21,902 bases of DNA. Origin: an uncultured Ruminococcus sp. Its GTDB lineage: Bacteria > Bacillota_A > Clostridia > Oscillospirales > Ruminococcaceae. The notes under the pieces are model-generated. The model was not told the DNA's origin, searched no databases, and worked only from the letters and a program-made list of their open reading frames with translations. The position numbers were made by a program, and so were the translations under genes. This document shows positions 6,663-13,999 of the stretch, piece after piece. Numbering within the stretch: position 1 is the stretch's first letter; each line of letters opens with the position of its first letter. The stretch is from positions 1 to 21,902 of the forward strand of contig CALFMA010000696.1 in the NCBI GenBank assembly GCA_937880065.1, written 5' to 3'.

Positions 6663-7683
6663 TGAATCATACAATAAATCCTTTGATACTGAGAATTATA
6701 CAATCGTTGACAGTTATGCCAAGGCAATTCGCAGAATTAACGAAGGAAATGTAGTTCTGTGCAGTATCAGCGGTGGAAGTGACAGCGATATTGTTCTTGA
6801 TATTATTCATAATGTCGATGAGGACGGCAAAGTGAATTATTACTGGATTGATACAGGACTTGAATATGAAGCAACAAAGGAGCATTTGAAGTTCCTTGAA
6901 GATAAGTATAATATCAAGATTCAGCATATAAAGGCTGTTAAATCTATTCCGTCCTGTGTAAAAGAGTATGGAGTGCCTTTTCTGTCAAAGTATGTTTCGG
7001 AACAGATGATGCGTTTACAGGCTCACGGTTTTCAATGGGAAGATGAACCGTTAGAGGTTCTTTTGAAGAAATATCCCAATTGCAAAACTGCACTTCAATG
7101 GTGGTGTAATGCTATTTACACAACAGACGGAGGTGTACAGCAGATAAGCAGATTTTCTATTAACCGCAATAGATTTTTGAAAGAATTTATTATGCAGAAT
7201 CCGCCTGATTTTCCCATATCAAATAAATGCTGTGAATATGCAAAAAAGAAACCGGCAAAGAAGTACATAAAAGAAATGAACGCTGATATGGAAATTACAG
7301 GCATACGTAAATCTGAGGGTGGTATCAGGTCAGCAAGTTATAAGACTTGTTTTTCTGAAAGCAAATCTAAAGGGTGCGATACATATCGTCCTGTATTCTG
7401 GTACACGGATAGCGATAAAAAGTGTTATGAGGACTTCTATGGAGTTACACATTCACGTTGTTATACGGAATACGGTCTAAAACGCACAGGCTGTGTGGGA
7501 TGTCCGTTTAATCCTCATATTAACGAGGAACTTGAAGTAATCAAAGAAAATGAACCCAAACTCTACAAGGCTGCAATTAATGTCTTTGGTAAATCCTATG
7601 AATATTCACGGAAATATCGTGAATTTGTAAGAATTATGAAAGCTAAAGAAAAAGAACAGAAAAAGGCTGCTGTCCCTAAATAA
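6655..7683 (+). CDS. PAPS reductase-like PP-loop (adenine nucleotide alpha hydrolase) protein
   Basis: A 342-aa protein of the PAPS reductase/ATP-pyrophosphatase superfamily. The PP-loop SISGGSDS spans residues 38-44, followed by a Rossmann-like core (NYYWIDTGLEYEATKEHL). Several cysteines (C192-C193, C232, C241 and the pair C280-x2-C283 in TGCVGCPF) suggest an iron-sulfur or zinc site, as in DndC-like and thiolation enzymes, rather than the single catalytic cysteine of assimilatory PAPS reductases. Such proteins are common on phages and conjugative elements and usually carry the generic 'phosphoadenosine phosphosulfate reductase family' label; the substrate is unknown. Coupling to the methyltransferase by an 8-nt overlap suggests a joint role in nucleic acid modification, which is inference. 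No dndB/D/E-like genes are adjacent, so a complete phosphorothioation pathway is not supported. Confidence 0.85.
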   Translation: MINESYNKSFDTENYTIVDSYAKAIRRINEGNVVLCSISGGSDSDIVLDIIHNVDEDGKVNYYWIDTGLEYEATKEHLKFLEDKYNIKIQHIKAVKSIPSCVKEYGVPFLSKYVSEQMMRLQAHGFQWEDEPLEVLLKKYPNCKTALQWWCNAIYTTDGGVQQISRFSINRNRFLKEFIMQNPPDFPISNKCCEYAKKKPAKKYIKEMNADMEITGIRKSEGGIRSASYKTCFSESKSKGCDTYRPVFWYTDSDKKCYEDFYGVTHSRCYTEYGLKRTGCVGCPFNPHINEELEVIKENEPKLYKAAINVFGKSYEYSRKYREFVRIMKAKEKEQKKAAVPK

Positions 7684-7686
7684 AAT

Positions 7687-7712
7687 AAGCACAGCCGTAA
7701 AAAGCTGTGCTT
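7687..7712. terminator. Hairpin between convergent genes, probable terminator
   Basis: A perfect 9-bp stem (AAGCACAGC, 7687-7695, with GCTGTGCTT, 7704-7712) has an 8-nt loop. It lies 4 bp after the PAPS-reductase-like stop. The T-rich flank (ATTTTATTTA) is on the minus-strand side, so it would also end leftward transcription from the ATPase gene. The plus-strand flank is less T-rich. Confidence 0.6.
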
Positions 7713-7721
7713 GGTAATTAT

Positions 7722-7764
7722 TCTACTTCCCAAAATCAAGTTTTTTTCAATTTTGGGAAGTAGA
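7722..7764. repeat. 43-bp palindromic repeat, copy 1 (downstream of ATPase gene)
   Basis: Arms of 15 bp (7722-7736 and 7750-7764; core TTCCCAAAAT/ATTTTGGGAA) enclose a 13-nt loop containing seven T. It lies directly beyond the ATPase stop at 7766. It matches copy 2 (8999-9041) at 41 of 43 positions in direct orientation. The two differences (7726 C versus 9003 T; 7760 G versus 9037 A) pair with each other, so each copy keeps a perfect stem. It lacks a good U-tract on either strand, so it is not a classical terminator. Confidence 0.9.
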
Positions 7765-7765
7765 T

Positions 7766-8956
7766 TTAATCGGAAAGCCAATTTGCAATATCAATGATGC
7801 GGATACCCTCATAATCATATTCATCGTGTCTTGTTCGTGCAATGAGTATCTTGGGGTATGCATCGGATATCTTTAAAAGCGGAGAAACCTCACGCTCAAA
7901 CGTCTTTTCGTCTGTAATGTTATCAGAAACTTGAATATAAATTTTCTCATTACGCTTAATAGCTACAAAATCTATTTCCTTTTTGTATAACATACCGACA
8001 TAAACCTCATATCCTCTGCGGAGAAGTTCAATCGCAACGATATTTTCAAGAGTACGACCATAATCCATATTCTTTGTACCTAATTTTGCATAACGGAAAG
8101 AATGGTCGCTGAGATAATACTTTTCATTTGAAGTAAGGTATTTCTTGCCCTTAATATCGTACCTCGGAACTTTATAAAATGCAAAAGCATTGCAGAGATA
8201 CTGGATATAGTTTCCGAGTGTCTTATGGTTTATCTTGTCCTTATTGCTGTTGAGTGTATCAGCAATACTTCTCGATGAAGTGAGATTTGAGATATTATCC
8301 ATAAGAAAATCGGCAAGCCTGTCCATCAATGCAGGATTACGGATTTTATACTTTTTGCGAATGTCACGGACAATAAGCGTATTGAAGATTTCGGCAATAT
8401 AGTCGTATTTTGCTTCATATTCCTTGTATGGATAGGAACCGGACATACCACCTTCAAGAACGTATTTATCAAAGGAATCATAGATATTTTCAGTTCCAAA
8501 ATACTTGATATACTCGACAAAGGAAAATGGATATACTTTAATTTCAAATGTTCGTCCCGTAAAGAGTGTGGCAAGGTCTGAACTAAGCAGAAAAGCATTA
8601 GAGCCTGTGATATATATATCATATTTTTCCGATGCGTGTAGACCGTTTACAGCTTTTTCAAAATCGGTACACATCTGAATCTCATCAATCATAACGATGT
8701 TTTCTTTTTCGTCTGCATAGTGTTCGTTGATATAATCGTACAGTCTATGATATTCTGTTAGCTCCTCAAATTCAGGCAGATTGAAGTTAATATGAATGAT
8801 ATTTGCATCAAGATTTTCGCTAATAACGTATTTTTTGAATGCTTCAAGCAATTTTGACTTTCCTGAACGTCTGACACCTGTTATCACCTTAATATCGGGT
8901 GTTCCCATAACACTAATAATCTTATCAAGATAATTTTTTCTTTCAATAAGTTTCAT
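7766..8956 (-). CDS. AAA-family ATPase with DUF4143 domain
   Basis: A 396-aa leftward gene of the AAA_14/DUF4143 ATPase family. Walker A is GVRRSGKS (27-34), Walker B is IVMIDEIQ (D91, E92), and a sensor-like ITGSNAFLLS stretch is followed by FTGR. The C-terminal DUF4143 part ends in a PD-(D/E)XK-like pattern (TLENIVAIELLRRG, EIDFVAI, then IQVS), where the usual E-x-K is replaced by Q-V-S, so nuclease activity is doubtful. The family is widespread in bacteria and archaea; its biological role is poorly defined. I chose ATG at 8956 because AGGTGA lies just upstream with a promoter behind it. A longer in-frame extension to 9148 would run through the promoter and palindrome and antisense to topB. 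The gene is opposite in strand to both neighbours and bracketed by two 43-bp repeats, so it looks like a later insertion into the ICE backbone. Confidence 0.88.
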   Translation of the reverse strand: MKLIERKNYLDKIISVMGTPDIKVITGVRRSGKSKLLEAFKKYVISENLDANIIHINFNLPEFEELTEYHRLYDYINEHYADEKENIVMIDEIQMCTDFEKAVNGLHASEKYDIYITGSNAFLLSSDLATLFTGRTFEIKVYPFSFVEYIKYFGTENIYDSFDKYVLEGGMSGSYPYKEYEAKYDYIAEIFNTLIVRDIRKKYKIRNPALMDRLADFLMDNISNLTSSRSIADTLNSNKDKINHKTLGNYIQYLCNAFAFYKVPRYDIKGKKYLTSNEKYYLSDHSFRYAKLGTKNMDYGRTLENIVAIELLRRGYEVYVGMLYKKEIDFVAIKRNEKIYIQVSDNITDEKTFEREVSPLLKISDAYPKILIARTRHDEYDYEGIRIIDIANWLSD

Positions 8957-8987
8957 TTGCAAATCACCTCTGCTACTTGATAATCTT

Positions 8988-9016
8988 ATTATATCACATC
9001 TATTTCCCAAAATCAA
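8988..9016 (-). promoter_or_regulatory. Promoter of the ATPase gene, overlapping palindrome copy 2
   Basis: On the minus strand, TATAAT (8988-8993) is preceded by TGA, giving an extended -10. A TTGATT (9011-9016) lies 17 bp upstream, inside the palindrome's first arm and loop. A protein or DNA structure at the palindrome could therefore control this promoter. Confidence 0.6.
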
Positions 9017-9041
9017 GTTTTTTTCAATTTTGGGAAATAGA
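8999..9041. repeat. 43-bp palindromic repeat, copy 2 (upstream of ATPase and topB)
   Basis: The 15-bp arms (8999-9013 and 9027-9041) and 13-nt loop are the same as in copy 1, in direct orientation, with one compensated base-pair change (T-A for C-G). It lies between the divergent ATPase and topB genes, 27 bp before the topB start and overlapping the ATPase -35 region. Confidence 0.9.
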
Positions 9042-9068
9042 AATCTCATAAAAGAAAGGAAGTTTTCT

Positions 9069-11087
9069 ATGTCAATTTTAATTATAGCCGAAAAACCCTC
9101 AGTTGCCCGTGGAATAAGTCCTGTTGTCAAGGCAGAGAACAAGAACAAAGGATATATTGAGGGAAACGGCTACATAGTATCTTGGTGCTATGGACACCTT
9201 GTAGAACTTAAATATCCCAACGATTATTGTGAAAGCTGGGCCGCTAAATGGAGTTTTTCGCAACTCCCTATGATTCCTGAAAACTGGCAGTTCACGGTAT
9301 CAGAAAATGCAAAGGAACAGTTTTACATTCTCAAAAACCTTATGTTCCGTAATGATGTCACGGAAATAATCTGCGCAACTGATGCTGACCGTGAGGGTGA
9401 ATGTATTTTCCGCTACGTATACAACCAAATCGGCTGCCGCAAGCCTGTGAAACGTCTGTGGGTATCTTCCCTTGAAGAATCAGCTATAAAAAAGGCTCTT
9501 ACAAATATGAAGCCGATGAATTGCTATGATAATCTGTATAATGCAGGATATTCCCGTGCAAGAGCAGATTGGCTTGTAGGAATGAACGGTTCTCGTCTTT
9601 TCACTTGTCGCTATAATGACAGGCTTAGCCTTGGCAGAGTGCAAACACCTACACTTGCAATGATTGTTCAGCGTGACAATGATGTGCGAAACTTCGTCAA
9701 GCAAAAGTATTTTACAGCTGACCTTGATTGTGGTACTTTTACTCTTTCTTCTGCAAGAATTGATAATGAAAATGCCGCTGATTCTCTTGTAAATGCTTGT
9801 AATGGCAATACAGCTGTTGTAACCTCTGTTAAGCGTGAAATCAAGAAGGTCAATCCGCCAAAACTCTACGATTTAACCACGTTGCAACGTGATGCCAATA
9901 AGGTTTACGGCTATACAGCTCAGCAGACGCTTGATTGTGTGCAATCGCTTTATGAGGGTAAAATCGTTACATATCCCCGTACTGACAGTCAATACCTTAG
10001 TGATGATATGGCTCAATCAACACTTGATATTATCGGTGTAATTGAAAGAGTTTTTCAGTTCGGTAATGTGAATGATGCCAATATTTCACGCTGTATCAAT
10101 AACAGCAAGGTAACGGGGCATCACGCTATTATTCCAACGGTCAATATAGGAACTATTGATATAAATAAGCTGCCTGATGCTGAAAGAAATATCCTTAAAC
10201 TTATTGTAATTCGTTTGATTTCTGCATCTGCTCCTGTACATAAGTATGAAGCCGTCAAGGTTACAGCAATATGCAATAATACCGAGTTTACTGCCAATGG
10301 AAAAACGATTACGCAAATTGGTTGGAAAAGGTATGGAGTGAAATCATATGAGGATAAGGACGATACTAAATCCTTGCCTATGATTTCAGAGGGACAGCAA
10401 TTTAGTGTCATAGCAAGCAAAAGTGAGCATTTTACATCACCGCCAAAACCATATACAGAAGATACTTTACTTTCTGCTATGGAACACGCAGGGCAAGCAG
10501 ATTATGACGAAAACTCTGAAAAGAAAGGTCTTGGAACTCCTGCAACACGAGCTGCCACTATTGAGGGACTTGTATCAAAAGGATATGCAGAACGAAAGGG
10601 AAAACAGATTATTGCAACAGATAAGGGAATTAACCTCATTAATGTTGTTCCTGATGAAGTTAAATCGCCTAAACTTACTGCTGATTGGGAAATGAAGTTA
10701 CAGCAGATTGAAAACGGACAGTATTCTGCTGATACTTTTATGGCTGAAATTGAGAGCTTTATCCGTTCACTCTGTATGAAATACGGCTCTGCTGATTCAT
10801 CAGTATCATTTGTGGAGGCGAAAACTGAACCTATCGGTAAATGTCCGAAGTGTCAAAATGATGTTATTAAGGGTAAGTACGGTTATTACTGCAAAGGAAA
10901 ATGCGGTATGAATATTGGCAAAGTGTATGGTAAAGAACTTTCCGAATCACAGATAAAAAGTCTGCTTATGGGTAATTCAATAAGCTATACAGCTAAGGGA
11001 CAGAAAATCGTAGTTCTACCCGAAGTTGTTATAAATACTTATAACGGCAAGGTCAATTATCAATGGAAAACTGAAAGGAGTTTTTAA
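9069..11087 (+). CDS. topB: DNA topoisomerase III (type IA)
   Basis: A 672-aa type IA topoisomerase that passes single strands through a transient 5'-phosphotyrosine break. It has an N-terminal Toprim domain with IIAEKPSVA (E8, K9) and ATDADREGE (D105, D107, E111). The catalytic tyrosine is Y302 in TYPRTDS, and GLGTPATRAATIEGL is the conserved motif toward the end of the core. Near the C-terminus a four-cysteine zinc ribbon is visible (C592-x2-C595 ... C608-x3-C612). Element-borne TopB is standard in Tn1549-like ICEs and is thought to aid resolution or replication of the transferred DNA. AAAGGAAG precedes ATG 9069; an in-frame upstream start near 9030 would run through the palindrome and is rejected. 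It heads a block in which all genes are close or overlapping through 21513. Confidence 0.95.
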   Translation: MSILIIAEKPSVARGISPVVKAENKNKGYIEGNGYIVSWCYGHLVELKYPNDYCESWAAKWSFSQLPMIPENWQFTVSENAKEQFYILKNLMFRNDVTEIICATDADREGECIFRYVYNQIGCRKPVKRLWVSSLEESAIKKALTNMKPMNCYDNLYNAGYSRARADWLVGMNGSRLFTCRYNDRLSLGRVQTPTLAMIVQRDNDVRNFVKQKYFTADLDCGTFTLSSARIDNENAADSLVNACNGNTAVVTSVKREIKKVNPPKLYDLTTLQRDANKVYGYTAQQTLDCVQSLYEGKIVTYPRTDSQYLSDDMAQSTLDIIGVIERVFQFGNVNDANISRCINNSKVTGHHAIIPTVNIGTIDINKLPDAERNILKLIVIRLISASAPVHKYEAVKVTAICNNTEFTANGKTITQIGWKRYGVKSYEDKDDTKSLPMISEGQQFSVIASKSEHFTSPPKPYTEDTLLSAMEHAGQADYDENSEKKGLGTPATRAATIEGLVSKGYAERKGKQIIATDKGINLINVVPDEVKSPKLTADWEMKLQQIENGQYSADTFMAEIESFIRSLCMKYGSADSSVSFVEAKTEPIGKCPKCQNDVIKGKYGYYCKGKCGMNIGKVYGKELSESQIKSLLMGNSISYTAKGQKIVVLPEVVINTYNGKVNYQWKTERSF

Positions 11088-11089
11088 AG

Positions 11090-11602
11090 ATGACAAATGA
11101 ACAGACAGCGAAAATTGCTGAAATCCTTGGTGTTACCGTAGAAAATATCTATTCAATGCCTGTAGATATTCTTGATTCTATGCAGAATGTACTTGAATGT
11201 ATCGAGGTTAATAATGAAGATGACGCCAAGATGCTTTACTCTGAACTTGAAAACTACCGTATCAAAGGTACTGTATTGCATACATTGAATGATTTAGCAA
11301 GGGATACCGGGATTTCTGTTAATACCCTTAAAAGCCTTGATTTTGATACTCAGAAAGAATTGGCTTATGAGTATCTTGCAGACAGCAGTAATACAAATCT
11401 TTTCTTTGAGATTATAAATAAGGCTCTTGCGGTTATGGAAATCAATACTATAGCAAATCTGATTGGCATATCTGCTGTTAAGCTGAGGGAGTTGCCTTAT
11501 GATACACAAGTGAAGCTGTGTGGCATTTATGCTATGGAAAACGATATTTATTCCGAATTTGAACTTATTAATCATCTTAAAGGGGTAATTAACTATGAGT
11601 GA
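11090..11602 (+). CDS. Hypothetical protein with three HTH-like repeats
   Basis: A 170-aa soluble protein starting 3 nt after the topB stop, with AAAGGAG inside the end of topB. Three similar helical units can be aligned: about residues 8-32 (KIAEILGVTVENIYSMP), 68-95 (DLARDTGISVNTLKSLDFDT) and 120-147 (TIANLIGISAVKLRELPYDT). Each has the pattern I/L-A-x3-G-I/V-S/T-x3-L-x-x-L/M-P/D, resembling short helix-turn-helix segments. No named family is recognised. The repeats suggest DNA or protein binding, but this is only inference. It overlaps the next gene by 8 nt. Confidence 0.72.
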   Translation: MTNEQTAKIAEILGVTVENIYSMPVDILDSMQNVLECIEVNNEDDAKMLYSELENYRIKGTVLHTLNDLARDTGISVNTLKSLDFDTQKELAYEYLADSSNTNLFFEIINKALAVMEINTIANLIGISAVKLRELPYDTQVKLCGIYAMENDIYSEFELINHLKGVINYE

Positions 11603-12143
11603 GATGTGTACAGCTGGAGCAGATATACAGAGGATTCAGAACAGAATTTGCAAAAAAATAATCACAGATAAAGGTGAAATAATTGTTCTTACCCTTGAAA
11701 AATGTCATATTCCATTTTTTGCGAAATATAACGAATCTGAAATCTCAGTTATTTATAATGCTGACTTTGAGGAAAATGTAAATGAAATCATCAGAAAAGT
11801 GATGTCAGGTGTCTTTGATGAAATAGTTGTTGAACTGAATCGTGTGACAGATACAAGCACATATAAATCGTTGCTTCCCGAAATAGCAGAGATTCTCAGT
11901 ACATCGGTCAGCTTTCTGAAATCTCGTCCCGATGAGGTACAGGAGATACTATGTAAGAGATATGTTGACTTGTGGTATTGTGATACTGCAACTATAAAGC
12001 GTGAACTTGAAGAAATCGTTAATCTCGGCAACACAAAGGAACATTATGTATCGGCTGATGTGTTTCGTAAACGTATTGAAAATACAAATCAGATACATAG
12101 AGAAACCAGAGAACACTATGAACGTGAAAGGAGATTAAAATAA
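11595..12143 (+). CDS. Hypothetical protein sharing the HTH-like repeat of its neighbour
   Basis: A 182-aa soluble protein with AGGGGTAATT as a modest ribosome binding site; it starts within the previous gene and shares its last base with the next start. The N-terminal half is beta-rich (ITDKGEIIVLTLEK). Residues 95-128 (EIAEILSTSVSFLKSRPDEV) repeat the unit seen three times in the preceding protein, including the trailing helix. The C-terminus is strongly charged (HRETREHYERERRLK). No known family is recognised; the shared unit suggests that the two proteins arose by duplication or act on a common partner. Confidence 0.7.
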   Translation: MSEMCTAGADIQRIQNRICKKIITDKGEIIVLTLEKCHIPFFAKYNESEISVIYNADFEENVNEIIRKVMSGVFDEIVVELNRVTDTSTYKSLLPEIAEILSTSVSFLKSRPDEVQEILCKRYVDLWYCDTATIKRELEEIVNLGNTKEHYVSADVFRKRIENTNQIHRETREHYERERRLK

Positions 12144-13999
12144 TGCCCGTACAGGATGATAATAAGCATAAAAAAGAAGATTTCTTTTTTGAAAATGATG
12201 AGGATAAGCGCAGACAAGCTGTTCAGACTTCACAGGAAAATAGCGTTAAAAAATCACAGAAACTTCTTCCCATTCTCAGTACAAAAGCAGAGATTCATCA
12301 AAACCGTATCAACACTCTGACCGAGAAAATTGCTGTTCGTAAGGATAAAATCGCTCGTAATGAATCGAAGATTGAGAAGTTGACTGCAAAGGCTGACAGG
12401 CTTGAGGACAGAAATACAATGCTGAAGAATACATTAGGCAGTATTCCTGTTGTAAAAAAGCTGATTGAATCAAATGAAAAGAAAATTGCGGATATCAGAG
12501 AAAACAAGATTCCCGCAAGACAGAAGAAAATTGAACAGCATAAGAGTAAAATCACACAGCTTACCAATAAGCGTGACAGTATTGAACATAAGCTGAATCG
12601 TGTTCTTGCTTTAAATGACGTATTAAAGAGCTTTTCTATCAAATTTAATAAGGAACGCAGAGAGGTTTTCACCGATGCTATGGATAGGCTGAATAAATCA
12701 AATACTGATTGCCTTAACGATAAGATTTCAGCTTTAAATGAACAGAAATCAAAGCTTATCGAGGAATACAATAATCCCCATATTTCAGCTGTTGACAAGT
12801 ATAATCTGCAAGAGAAAATTACAAACATAAGTGAAAGAATTGATACAATTGAAGATAAGGTACATAAGCTTTCACGTCCTGATAATCACTTTGCCGAGCA
12901 GACAAATGATGTTGTTGATGCGACAATGCTTGTCACATATGAAACAGTTGCAGAAGCAGTTGATAAAGAAGAAATCAGACTTACAGATGTTGCGGAAAAT
13001 ATCTTTAACTCCGCTGATAAGGTTGAGGGACTTGATAAATCAGAAATTGCCCGTCTTGCTGATAATTTCAATTATCTCGACAATGCAGAAATACAGCTTG
13101 AAGATGATTACAATTCAATTGACGGTATCATCAACAACGGCTCTAAAGCCGAACTTGAAGCTGCAAAAAAGGAATTATCAGAAACCCTTTCCGCTATGAA
13201 GGATGTTGTGGGCAATAAATATATTATGGAAAGCATTAAAGAGGATACGGCAAAGGAAATCCCTAAAATTGAAGAACAGCTTAACGCTGTAAATAAAGCT
13301 CTGGACAGTGTAGAGAATAATCTGACAGATTTATCGACATTAATTGAAAAAGATTCTTTTAAGGTGAATCCTGAATATTACAGAAGCCTTTCAAAAGATG
13401 AATGTCACTTTGAATCAATGACGAAGCAACAGGCACTTACAGTTATGACAGAACTTTCAAAGGCTGATATACAGTTTTCAGCTGTATCTCGTGGAAATGA
13501 TAAGGTGAATATCACAGTTAATGAAAAGAATGTTCCTGCACTTAATGATATTATGCAGGTATCTATCGGAAAGACTGCAACCCGTGATTTTCAGCGTCCG
13601 CCTAAAAGTGAAATTCAGCCATTAAGAAAAATTAATCCGCAATACTTTAAAAGTCTGAAACCAGATGAGAAATTCACAAACATTGAATCTACAGAAGCTG
13701 CCCGTGGCATAATCAAGGAATTAGAAACAAAAGAAATTCCTTATTCTGCTGCTGTTCTTAAAAATGATACTGTAGTCGTTACTGTTTCAAATCGTAATAA
13801 AAAGTCATATATGGAGGCATCATCTTCTATTAAAGATAAACTTGCAGAAAAATGTTTTGAATCTGATAAAGCAGTTCCCCAAAAGCAAAATCAAAGAGCA
13901 TTTTTTTCTCGTGACAAATTGAAAAAAGAAGCACAGCGGATAAAAAATAAAGGCAGACAGAACACACCTACCAAAGATAAGCATCAAGGGTTAGAGTAA
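12143..13999 (+). CDS. Large coiled-coil protein with two C-terminal repeat modules
   Basis: A 618-aa soluble protein, translationally coupled on both sides (one-base overlaps). Residues about 45-250 are long coiled coil (KIARNESKIEKLTAKADRLE, KKIEQHKSKITQLTNKRDS), and 250-405 are mixed helices with further heptads. The C-terminal third carries two copies of a roughly 60-residue unit at about 408-472 (VNPEYYRSLSKDE ... VNITVNEKN) and 497-560 (INPQYFKSLKPDEKF ... VVVTVSNRN), followed by a basic tail. Related units occur in the N-terminal part of the next protein. I do not recognise a named family. Coiled-coil proteins are common before the giant methylase/helicase gene in these elements; this one may be a partner that binds it, which is inference from the shared module and coupling. 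Confidence 0.75.
   Translation: MPVQDDNKHKKEDFFFENDEDKRRQAVQTSQENSVKKSQKLLPILSTKAEIHQNRINTLTEKIAVRKDKIARNESKIEKLTAKADRLEDRNTMLKNTLGSIPVVKKLIESNEKKIADIRENKIPARQKKIEQHKSKITQLTNKRDSIEHKLNRVLALNDVLKSFSIKFNKERREVFTDAMDRLNKSNTDCLNDKISALNEQKSKLIEEYNNPHISAVDKYNLQEKITNISERIDTIEDKVHKLSRPDNHFAEQTNDVVDATMLVTYETVAEAVDKEEIRLTDVAENIFNSADKVEGLDKSEIARLADNFNYLDNAEIQLEDDYNSIDGIINNGSKAELEAAKKELSETLSAMKDVVGNKYIMESIKEDTAKEIPKIEEQLNAVNKALDSVENNLTDLSTLIEKDSFKVNPEYYRSLSKDECHFESMTKQQALTVMTELSKADIQFSAVSRGNDKVNITVNEKNVPALNDIMQVSIGKTATRDFQRPPKSEIQPLRKINPQYFKSLKPDEKFTNIESTEAARGIIKELETKEIPYSAAVLKNDTVVVTVSNRNKKSYMEASSSIKDKLAEKCFESDKAVPQKQNQRAFFSRDKLKKEAQRIKNKGRQNTPTKDKHQGLE

Noticed and set aside
7722..7764. Palindrome as a normal Rho-independent terminator
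   Set aside because: The stem is strong, but the 13-nt loop is long and neither flank has a solid U-tract. The second copy sits in a promoter region rather than after a gene.
7722..9041. CRISPR array or insertion sequence based on the repeated 43-bp units
   Set aside because: There are only two copies, 1.2 kb apart with a gene between them, no spacer series and no transposase. The bracketed gene is an ATPase without transposase motifs.
9030..9068. In-frame upstream extension of topB starting near 9030
   Set aside because: It would start inside palindrome copy 2 and has no ribosome binding site. ATG 9069 has AAAGGAAG at good spacing and begins with the conserved MSILIIAEKPS.
8957..9148. N-terminal extension of the ATPase gene to 9148
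   Set aside because: The extension crosses the palindrome and the ATPase promoter and lies antisense to topB. The family N-terminus (ERKNYLDKI) begins right after ATG 8956.
12298..12828. Long minus-strand open frame within the coiled-coil gene
   Set aside because: It is a shadow of Lys/Glu-rich coding sequence giving Ser/Phe/Leu-rich translation, with no ribosome binding site and no recognisable domain.
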